Source: a virus. Taken from it: DNA of 64,000 bases. A program made the position numbers and the translations under genes. Location of the stretch: positions 22,754 to 86,753 of the IMG/VR virus record IMGVR_UViG_3300043777_000365. The stretch is one strand, 5' to 3'. Under the pieces are notes generated by a model. The model did not search any database and had not been told where the DNA came from. It was given only the letters and a program-made list of their open reading frames with translations. Shown piece by piece: positions 1 to 6,824 of the stretch (positions are counted from its first letter, which is position 1; each line of letters opens with the position of its first letter).

Positions 1-1292
1 CCGCCGACGGCGTTCTCTGCCAGCGTGAACGAGACCGCGCCGGTCGTGACGCCGGTGGCGTTCGCGAGCGACGCCGGGTTGGCGTTGGGGGACTGCGCCC
101 GGTTGGAGCTCGTGATCGACGTGAACGTCGAGGAGCTCGTCTTGTAGACGGCCCCGATGCACACCCCCGAGGTGCTCGCCGCCCCGGCGAACCCGAACAC
201 CGCCGGCAGCACGATCCCGGCGCTCTGGCTGCCGGTCCAGTGCAGCGGCCCCGTCGCCGAGAGGATGGGGATGCCCCGGGGGGAGCGCGGCTGGCGCACG
301 CCGAAGGACGCGTCCGTGTACCGGGCCCACCGCGGCAGGGAGAACATCGTGACCAGGTAGAGGAAGCTCATCCCCGCGGGGAACGCGTAGCCGGACTCCT
401 GGTTCGCCGAGTCGTAGAAGTCGACGTAGCCAGCGTGGTCGACGCCGGGGCTGCCCCGCTCGAGCCACCCCCCGAGCCTCCGGGTGCCCAGCGTGGCCGA
501 CGCCTCGACGAAGCCGTTCGCCCGGTACTGCCCCGACGTGGCCGTGTTCGAGGAGAAGTCGAGCCGCGTGTAGACGGGCAACGCGCGCGACGTGTTCCAC
601 GGGGTGAAGATCCGGTCGTTGAGGAGCGGCCTCACGTCCCAGACGGTGACCGTGTCCCAGGTGGTGGTGCCGGTGGGCACGCTCATCACCGCGATGGGCA
701 TCCACCCGGCCGCCGTCCCGGGGAAGCCCGCGCCCGCGGTGCCCGTGCGGATGCGGTACTGCAGCTGGCCCTGGCTCACCTTGTTCACGGCGGCCGCCGC
801 GAACGTCCCGGTGACGGTGTTGAACACGTCGCGGCTGTCGGTCTCGACGACGGTGTCCGGCTGCACGCGGGCGCACTCGAGCACGTCGACGCGGATGCTG
901 CCCGAGGCGTTGGCCGTGAGCGTGAGCGACGGGGTGAGCGCGCTCGTCGTGCCCGGGTCGAGCAGGTACTTGTACTGGCTGTCGTCCGTGCTCGGGATGG
1001 TGTCCGGGTCGTACATGAACATCGCCCCGGCGCTCACCGCGCTGGAGGTGCCCCCGACCACCGGCGTGAACACGAGCCCGCTCAGCACCTCGGCCCACGC
1101 CGGGTTGCCCTGGCTGGTGTTCTGCGACCACGACCCGGCGGCCGACTCGTCGTCCGAGCCCTGGCCGGTGTCCAGGATCGCCCGCATCATCTCGCTCATC
1201 ATCGCCTGCGAGAAGTTCTGCAGCCGGACGATGTCCCCGCTCAGGGCCCGCTCCAGAGGGTTGACGATGAGCTCTTTGCCGGCGCTGGACAT
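1..1292 (-). CDS. Putative tail fibre or baseplate-distal protein, C-terminus cut by window edge
   Basis: About 430 codons are visible and the frame is open to base 1, so the C-terminus is missing. It starts ATG at 1292 (MSSAGKELIVNPLERALSGD), preceded by AGGAGG ten bases upstream. The sequence is rich in Ser, Thr, Gly and aromatic residues in a beta-structure style, with a long variable C-terminal half typical of phage fibre or collar proteins. It follows the J-like and gpI-position genes, which is where fibres normally lie. Receptor binding is inferred from position and composition; no enzymatic motif is seen. Confidence 0.6.
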   Translation of the reverse strand, partial: MSSAGKELIVNPLERALSGDIVRLQNFSQAMMSEMMRAILDTGQGSDDESAAGSWSQNTSQGNPAWAEVLSGLVFTPVVGGTSSAVSAGAMFMYDPDTIPSTDDSQYKYLLDPGTTSALTPSLTLTANASGSIRVDVLECARVQPDTVVETDSRDVFNTVTGTFAAAAVNKVSQGQLQYRIRTGTAGAGFPGTAAGWMPIAVMSVPTGTTTWDTVTVWDVRPLLNDRIFTPWNTSRALPVYTRLDFSSNTATSGQYRANGFVEASATLGTRRLGGWLERGSPGVDHAGYVDFYDSANQESGYAFPAGMSFLYLVTMFSLPRWARYTDASFGVRQPRSPRGIPILSATGPLHWTGSQSAGIVLPAVFGFAGAASTSGVCIGAVYKTSSSTFTSITSSNRAQSPNANPASLANATGVTTGAVSFTLAENAVG

Positions 1293-1328
1293 GTTCGGTT
1301 GGCCTCCTAGGACCTTCTACCAGGCAAG

Positions 1329-1348
1329 TTGGAAACCCGGGTTTCCAA
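1329..1348. repeat. Dispersed 20-bp palindrome, copy 1
   Basis: Perfect TTGGAAACCCGGGTTTCCAA. It lies between the stop of the 1354-3294 gene and the start of the fibre gene at 1292, both on the minus strand. No TANNNT box adjoins it here. Confidence 0.95.
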
Positions 1349-1353
1349 ACCCC

Positions 1354-3294
1354 TCACACGCAAGGTCCGGTCATGAGCCCGACCTCGAAGAAAACCCCGG
1401 CCGCGCGGATGGCGTCCACCGCGTGGTACGCGTTCAGGTACGCGGTCGCCGCCGTCTCCGCCCACCCGTCGTAGAACGTGAGGAACGGAGCGTCGTCCCA
1501 GTAGTCGAAGCCCCCGCCCACCCCGCTCGCCGCCCCGCCCCAGAAGAACCCGAACTCGCCGAAGTCGCTCGGCTGCACCTCCACCCGGAAGTACGCCCGG
1601 AAGCGCAGGTAGTCCAAGAACACCCGGTTGGTGGTGGGCCCGGCGTCGAGCCCGGCGGCGAAGGTCATCGGGTTGGAGCCGACCCCCGTCGCCGCCGACG
1701 ACGCCCCGCTGTTCTTGCCCACGATGGGCAGCCCCGCCACGAACGCCCCGCCCGGCTGCGGGTTGATGTTCGCCACCCCGTAGAAGACCGACGGCCCCGG
1801 GATGCCCGTGGTGCCGGCCTGCCCCGGGACGAACGGCGTCGACGGGACGGCGCTCGACACGAGCGCGTGCCCCTGGGCCACCTGCCCGTTGGAGAGCGTC
1901 TGCCAAGCCCGCTCCCCGTCGACGAACGTCCCGGTCACGGTCCCCACGACGACGATCGCGTCGTAGTCGAACGCGTCGTGGTCGTAGAAGAACCCGGGCA
2001 GCAGCGGCGTGCCCACCTCGCGGAAGCACCAGGAGAGCCCGTCGCCCTTGGTGAGCGTGCGGTTGAGCATCCGCTTGACGGCGTTGGGGCTCACCGTGTC
2101 GGCCGGCACGGCCACGCGCTGCCGGTACACGGAGTCGGGCTCGCCGCTGTTCCTGGGCAGCTTCCGCTCGTAGCCGAGCTCGTCGAGCATGGGGCTCGTG
2201 CCGCCGGACGGCTGGGCCGCGTTGGTCACGGACAGCCCGAAGTCGAGCACCCAGTCGAGGATGCGCCAGCTGCTCGCGCCGGGCGCGTACGACACCGCCG
2301 GCGTCGGGTCGCCGAGCGGCACGGCGATGGTGAAGGTGGCGCCGCTGCTCTGCCCCGTGACGGTGTAGCCGGCGACGATCGCGGACGACACGTTCGCCAC
2401 CCGGAGGATGCCGACCACGACCATCGACGAGCCGACCTGCTGCGCGGCCCGCATCGTCAGGTAGGCGACGGGCGTGCCGCCGCTGGCCACGGTCAGGATC
2501 TCCCCCGCGGCGAACGTCCCCGAGAACGTCGTGCCCGAGAACGACAGGTCGTTCTCGACGTTGACCGAGCCGCCGTTGCCCGACGCCGGCGCGACGTACG
2601 AGGTGACCCGGTAGGCCGTCGGCGTGGAGACGCTCGACAGCGTGACGTACTGGCCGACGTGCTGGGGGAGGAACACCTCGGCCTGGTTGGCGGAGGCGAG
2701 GGTGATGGTCTGCAGCGCGCTCTTGGAGAAGGTCGGGTTGACGACGCTCAGCGTCGCCCCGGAGTTCGCGTACTGGGTGCCGGGCTGCTCGACGAGGTTG
2801 ATGCTGCCCGGCTGCGGGTTGTTGTAGCCGTAGCCGGGCCGCTCCGCGATGGCGGAGGCCGTGAGCGGGCCGGACTGCCCGGGCAGGAACACGAGGTCCT
2901 GCTGCAGGGTGAAGCGGCGCCCGGTGTTGACGGTGGTGCCCTGGCCCACGGCGGGCTCGGGCTCGACCTCGTCGTACCAGACGGTGCCGGCGCCGAGCAC
3001 GAGCGGCTCCTGCAGCCGCAGGGTCCTGGAGAACGTGAGCTGCACGGTGGCCTGCTGCGCGCCGGAGGCCGGCGGGGCCACCTGGCCGCTCCACGGCAGG
3101 ATGTACATCGCCCCCATCGTCGTGCTGATGGCGGAGCTCACCCGGGCCAGCTGCGCCATGCCCTGGGTGTAGGCCTCGTAGCCGTTGCCCTCGCCCGCGT
3201 TGGAGAACCCCTGGCCGAAGCCGGGGTCCACGACCGACTGCCACACGGCCTCGAACTGCGCGATGGTGAGGGGGGACTGGACGTAGGCGGGCAC
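1354..3294 (-). CDS. Baseplate/tail protein in the gpI position
   Basis: 646 aa. GTG start (MPAYVQSPLTIAQFEAVWQS) lies four bases after the stop of the J-like gene, indicating co-translation. The N-terminal part (QSVVDPGFGQGF) is followed by beta-rich segments, and the C-terminal 150 residues are aromatic-rich (FFWGG, FDYWDD, FYDGW). In P2-like and many myophage modules the gene after gpJ encodes tail protein I or a wedge-to-fibre connector. The role is taken from that position; no recognised catalytic motif was found, and the protein is much longer than P2 gpI. Confidence 0.55.
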   Translation of the reverse strand: MPAYVQSPLTIAQFEAVWQSVVDPGFGQGFSNAGEGNGYEAYTQGMAQLARVSSAISTTMGAMYILPWSGQVAPPASGAQQATVQLTFSRTLRLQEPLVLGAGTVWYDEVEPEPAVGQGTTVNTGRRFTLQQDLVFLPGQSGPLTASAIAERPGYGYNNPQPGSINLVEQPGTQYANSGATLSVVNPTFSKSALQTITLASANQAEVFLPQHVGQYVTLSSVSTPTAYRVTSYVAPASGNGGSVNVENDLSFSGTTFSGTFAAGEILTVASGGTPVAYLTMRAAQQVGSSMVVVGILRVANVSSAIVAGYTVTGQSSGATFTIAVPLGDPTPAVSYAPGASSWRILDWVLDFGLSVTNAAQPSGGTSPMLDELGYERKLPRNSGEPDSVYRQRVAVPADTVSPNAVKRMLNRTLTKGDGLSWCFREVGTPLLPGFFYDHDAFDYDAIVVVGTVTGTFVDGERAWQTLSNGQVAQGHALVSSAVPSTPFVPGQAGTTGIPGPSVFYGVANINPQPGGAFVAGLPIVGKNSGASSAATGVGSNPMTFAAGLDAGPTTNRVFLDYLRFRAYFRVEVQPSDFGEFGFFWGGAASGVGGGFDYWDDAPFLTFYDGWAETAATAYLNAYHAVDAIRAAGVFFEVGLMTGPCV

Positions 3295-3298
3295 GCGG

Positions 3299-4426
3299 TC
3301 ACACCAGGGTGATGCCCGAGGCGAGCGCGCGGAGCGTCTGCCCGGGGGTGGGGACGAGGTCGCCGGTGGGGCTGACGATGGTGCCCGGGGTGCTGACGAT
3401 GAGCCCCTGGCTCGCGTACCGCTGCAGCACGCTGTAGAGCGCGGAGAGCTGCAGCGTGCCGTTGGCGGGCAGCGAGTTGACGTAGTTGAGCACGGCCGCC
3501 TGCACCGACGCGCTGAGCGCCGACGTGTTCACCCCGGCCGCGAACACCAGGTGCATCGACACCGACACGATCTGCGGGACGGTCGGGAAGACGATGACCT
3601 GGATGCCGGCGGCCCTCCAGTTGCCCAGGTTCTGGACGACCGTGGCGGCGAGCACCAGGTTCGCCACCCCGCTCGAGTCGGCGATGTAGAGGTAGACGAG
3701 CCGCGCCGGGGCCCCCGTGTTCGTGATGACCTCGACGGCCTGCGCGCTGACGACGCCCGGGGTCTGGATGGCGCCGTACTGGATGGCGGAGAGGATGCCG
3801 CGCTGCTGCGCGGTCCAGTAGCCGCGGACGCGCTCGCGGAACGTGTCGTCGTCCTCGACGTCCTCGCCGCCGGCCGTGGCGAACAGGTTGTTGCACGTGA
3901 TGGACGGGTCGAAGACCTGCGACGGGTTCGCGAAGGCCGTGAGGCTGTTCGCCCCCACCTGCGACAGCTTGCCCGCCTGCACCGCGCGCACGGCCGCCAC
4001 GGCCACCGTGTCGCTCACGGCCCCCGTCCCCGAGGTGAAGGTGGCGCTCGTCGTCGTCAGGTAGTTGAAGCCGCTCTGGCTCTTGAGGACGGTGCCGGCG
4101 GGGATGGTGCCGGCGGGGTTGGTCGCGAGCACCCGCGAGAACGTCTCGAGCCCGAGCGCGGCCGAGGCCCCTTTGCGCAGGAGCTGGTAGCGGTCCCACG
4201 CGTAGCGGTCGAGGTCGTCGCCCTCGGCCCCGTCGAGGAAGAGCCGGTTGATGCTGTAGGCGAGCTGGAGGATGCAGAGGTAGGCGATCTCGCTGACGGA
4301 CCCGACGAAGATGTTCGCGTCGGTGCCCTGCACGTCGACCTGCTGCGGGTCGATCTTGATGGCCTTCGCGATGAGATACGAGCGCCCGACCTGGTACAGG
4401 TCATTTCGGCTCACGAGATCAGCCAT
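3299..4426 (-). CDS. Baseplate J-like wedge protein
   Basis: 375 aa, ATG at 4426 (MADLVSRNDLYQVGRSYLIA). The middle shows the Baseplate_J pattern: an LATNPAGTIPAGTVL segment, alternating beta stretches, a D/E-rich FRERVRGYW motif near residue 190, then GAIQTPGVVSAQAVEV. The C-terminal part (LNYVNSLPANGTL, LYSVLQRY) is also typical of the family. It forms the wedge ring around the hub. It sits between the 331-aa gene and the gpI-position gene, consistent with a P2/Mu-type baseplate module. Confidence 0.8.
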   Translation of the reverse strand: MADLVSRNDLYQVGRSYLIAKAIKIDPQQVDVQGTDANIFVGSVSEIAYLCILQLAYSINRLFLDGAEGDDLDRYAWDRYQLLRKGASAALGLETFSRVLATNPAGTIPAGTVLKSQSGFNYLTTTSATFTSGTGAVSDTVAVAAVRAVQAGKLSQVGANSLTAFANPSQVFDPSITCNNLFATAGGEDVEDDDTFRERVRGYWTAQQRGILSAIQYGAIQTPGVVSAQAVEVITNTGAPARLVYLYIADSSGVANLVLAATVVQNLGNWRAAGIQVIVFPTVPQIVSVSMHLVFAAGVNTSALSASVQAAVLNYVNSLPANGTLQLSALYSVLQRYASQGLIVSTPGTIVSPTGDLVPTPGQTLRALASGITLV

Positions 4427-4464
4427 GGTTTTGACCCATCGCCTGCCGAAGCTACCACCGACCC

Positions 4465-5460
4465 CTAAGTCTGAGGGCCGGTCGGGGCGAGCGGAGTGGC
4501 TCCGGCGGTCGGCGGGAGGGCCTGGCCGGTCTGCGTGTTGAAAGGCATGTTGAGCTGGCGGCTCACACCCTGCCGCGTCTGCACGTACGCGGAGAACCTC
4601 GTGATCTGCGGGGTCACCGGGTCGGAGTAGGCCTGCACCGCGCACTTCAGGACCTCGGGCTCGAGGGAGAACTGCGACTGGAGCGCCGCGGCGAGCTGGT
4701 TGCGCACGGCGGCCGTGCCCAGCGTCTTCACCTTGTCGGCGAGCCCCACCCCGTACGTGAGCGGCAGGTGCGCGAATGCCCCGGGCCGGCTCATCGCCCG
4801 GCGGTAGAGCCGCTTGAGCAGGGCGACGATCCCCTGCTCGACGGCGTAGTCGCCCGAGTCGTCCACGACGAAGGCCCCGAGCGTCACGAGGCCCCCGCCC
4901 ACGCTCGTCGCGACGGCGGCGGTGCTCGCGCCGATGGTCGACCCGGCGATGCCGGACTGGCTCTGCGGGTTGGCGAAGTCGCGCGTGGGCAGAGCCTGGT
5001 CCGAGCTCGCGACGACCAGCTGCTTGAGCACCCCGTAGAGCGTGTACGACTGGGTCAGCGGGAACATCGGCACCCCGCCCGACGTCGTCAGCCCTGAGAG
5101 CGTGATGGTGTACTGCGCCGGGTACGGGCTCATCGGCCGGTCCATCACGACGTCGATCTCGGAGCTTTGAATGGTGTCGGAGTAGTCGACGGTGGTGCCG
5201 GCCGAGACCGCCGTCACCGTGCGGACCGGGTTGTTGTCGTAGCCGACCGTGCCGGCCACCGCGGCGACCGTGTAGTGGGACGGGTCGGCGCCGTCGGCCG
5301 GGTCGAGCACGCCGGACACGTACGGGACGACGTTGAAGTAGAGCCGCACGACGTTCTCGGCGACGGCGACCGCGTAGAGCAGCTCGAGCCCGCCCGTGGA
5401 GGAGTCGGGGGTGCCGCCCCAGTTCGACCCGCCCCAGTTGGCTTCGCCCCAGCCGGGCAT
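4465..5460 (-). CDS. Baseplate-module protein of unknown function
   Basis: 331 aa. ATG at 5460 overlaps the stop of the preceding gene (ATGA). The N-terminus has a Trp/Gly/Asn repeat (GWGEANWGGSNWGG), followed by beta-rich sequence and an alpha-helical segment near residues 190-260 (EQGIVALLKRLYRRAMSRPG; ADKVKTLGTAAVRNQLAAAL). The stretch PLTYGVGLADKVK and the position before the J gene suggest a gp25- or gpW-like wedge component fused to a beta domain. This is inference only. Confidence 0.6.
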   Translation of the reverse strand: MPGWGEANWGGSNWGGTPDSSTGGLELLYAVAVAENVVRLYFNVVPYVSGVLDPADGADPSHYTVAAVAGTVGYDNNPVRTVTAVSAGTTVDYSDTIQSSEIDVVMDRPMSPYPAQYTITLSGLTTSGGVPMFPLTQSYTLYGVLKQLVVASSDQALPTRDFANPQSQSGIAGSTIGASTAAVATSVGGGLVTLGAFVVDDSGDYAVEQGIVALLKRLYRRAMSRPGAFAHLPLTYGVGLADKVKTLGTAAVRNQLAAALQSQFSLEPEVLKCAVQAYSDPVTPQITRFSAYVQTRQGVSRQLNMPFNTQTGQALPPTAGATPLAPTGPQT

Positions 5461-5819
5461 CAGGCCGCCAGCTCGAAGTCGTCGAGGTCGGGAACGCACG
5501 CGCTCACGCGCCCGCCGACCGCCGGGAGGGTGAGCCCCGCGGTGATGTTGAAGCCGTTGCAGTTGAGCAGGAACTTCAGGAAGAAGGTCGGCAGGTTGAG
5601 GATGAACTTGATCTGCAGCGCGAAGCCCGGGAGGGCGAACGAGAAGAAGAAGCTGAAGCTCAGCGTGAACGGGATGCACGGGATGGGGATGGTGATCGAG
5701 CCGCTGAAGCCCGCGCCGACCACCCCGCCGCATCCCCCCGTCCCGACCGACACCCCGCCCGAGGCCCCGACGAAGGTGCCGGAGCCCGGCGGCGGCAGGT
5801 CGACGATCGGCGCTCCCAT
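5460..5819 (-). CDS. Hydrophobic baseplate-module protein, unknown
   Basis: 119 aa, ATG at 5819. The first 45 residues are Gly/Pro/Val rich (PPPGSGTFVGASGG). Residues about 45-95 are very hydrophobic with repeated Phe (FSFFFSFALPGF, LPTFFLKFLLN), and four Cys are scattered. It sits between the spike-like gene and the 331-aa gene and overlaps the latter by ATGA. A PAAR-type tip was considered, but no PAAR motif is visible. It may be a membrane-active or buried tail-tip part. Confidence 0.55.
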   Translation of the reverse strand: MGAPIVDLPPPGSGTFVGASGGVSVGTGGCGGVVGAGFSGSITIPIPCIPFTLSFSFFFSFALPGFALQIKFILNLPTFFLKFLLNCNGFNITAGLTLPAVGGRVSACVPDLDDFELAA

Positions 5820-5829
5820 GGCGGCGAGC

Positions 5830-6786
5830 TTACACCAAGACCCCCCCGCACCCGACGCCGGAGCTGACGCCGGGAACGCGGGGCGTGGCGAGCGCGGTGG
5901 CGACGACGGGGTACACGGTGGAGTCGGGGATGACCGCGCCCAGGGGCAGGCCGGCGAGGACGTACGCGAGCGTCGTCGCCGGGGTCATCGTCGCGGCGAG
6001 GGTCGCCCCGGTGAGCGGCCCGGCCAGCGCGGCGACCGCCGCCGCCCACGGCACCATGAAGCCCATGATGATGTTGCACACCCCCTCGATGGTCGCGACG
6101 TGGTCGGTGGGCTGGGCCCCGGCCGCCCCGAGGTAGATGCTCCCGGACGGGTTGAGCATCGTGATGGAGCTGGTCGACGGGTCGATGGTGAACAGGATGG
6201 GCGAGTCGCCGCCGGCGACGATCGCGACGGCGTTCGACTGGGTGGAGAGCTTGATCCCGTTGGAGTCGAGCCGGACGTAGTCGCCCTCGCCCGACTGCAT
6301 CGCCCAGTTGCCGCTCGCGTCCATCGCCAGCTGGGACTGCGTCGTGTCGTTGAGGACCATCCACCCGTTCTCGAACTCGAGGATGGTGTTCGGGATGGTG
6401 CGCTGGACGTTGATGTTGTTCTGGGTGACGTCGAGCCCGGCGACGACGTTCGGCCACGTGTCGACCCCGTTGGACAGGTGCCCGGTGATGATCCCTCCCG
6501 CGCGCTCGTCCCCCTGGGGGATCTGGACGATGACCTCGTCGCCGGCCTGGATGGCGTGCCAGCTGCCCTCGCCCACGCCCGCGCTCGCCTGGGCCACGCG
6601 GCAGCGGACGGGGATGTCGCTCGGGTGCAGCCGCACGTTGACCAGCGGGTAGCCGTTGGTGAAGTCCACGGGGCTCGTGCCGCCGATGGCGTTCTCGACG
6701 ATGCCGATGCTCGTCCACTGCCGGGTGTCCATGCCCGGGCGGGCGACCGACTGGCCGATGTCGCTGGAGTCGAAGTCGTCGGGCAT
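5830..6786 (-). CDS. Baseplate spike protein, gpV/gp5 OB-fold type
   Basis: 318 aa, ATG at 6786. Residues about 25-105 show the OB-fold of phage spike proteins: TSIGIVENAIGG, YPLVNVRLHPSDIPVRCRV, AGDEVIVQIPQGDERAG, GIITGHL. A beta-rich middle region follows, then a small C-terminal Ala/Gly/Pro-rich part. The spike punctures the envelope and sits on the hub encoded just upstream. The start has no Shine-Dalgarno; instead TAAGCT at 6793-6798 lies six bases before ATG and abuts palindrome copy 2, indicating its own leaderless promoter. Confidence 0.8.
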   Translation of the reverse strand: MPDDFDSSDIGQSVARPGMDTRQWTSIGIVENAIGGTSPVDFTNGYPLVNVRLHPSDIPVRCRVAQASAGVGEGSWHAIQAGDEVIVQIPQGDERAGGIITGHLSNGVDTWPNVVAGLDVTQNNINVQRTIPNTILEFENGWMVLNDTTQSQLAMDASGNWAMQSGEGDYVRLDSNGIKLSTQSNAVAIVAGGDSPILFTIDPSTSSITMLNPSGSIYLGAAGAQPTDHVATIEGVCNIIMGFMVPWAAAVAALAGPLTGATLAATMTPATTLAYVLAGLPLGAVIPDSTVYPVVATALATPRVPGVSSGVGCGGVLV

Positions 6787-6792
6787 GGCCGG

Positions 6793-6798
6793 AGCTTA
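6793..6798 (-). promoter_or_regulatory. Leaderless -10 box (TAAGCT) for spike gene
   Basis: TAAGCT ends six bases before the ATG at 6786 and begins two bases from palindrome copy 2. The same arrangement recurs at the hub gene. Confidence 0.6.
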
Positions 6799-6799
6799 G

Positions 6800-6819
6800 T
6801 TGGAAACCCGGGTTTCCAA
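6800..6819. repeat. Dispersed 20-bp palindrome, copy 2
   Basis: Perfect copy between the hub-gene stop (6825) and the spike-gene -10 box. Confidence 0.95.
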
Positions 6820-6824
6820 ACCCC

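Noticed and set aside
592-3312. Long plus-strand frame (906 codons) opposite the baseplate genes
   Set aside because: Arg/Gly/Pro/Ala-heavy shadow of GC-rich minus-strand genes with no domain pattern. The minus genes have motifs, ribosome sites and correct synteny.
5460-5819. PAAR spike-tip protein
   Set aside because: Size and place fit, but none of the PAAR repeats or His/Cys positions could be found.
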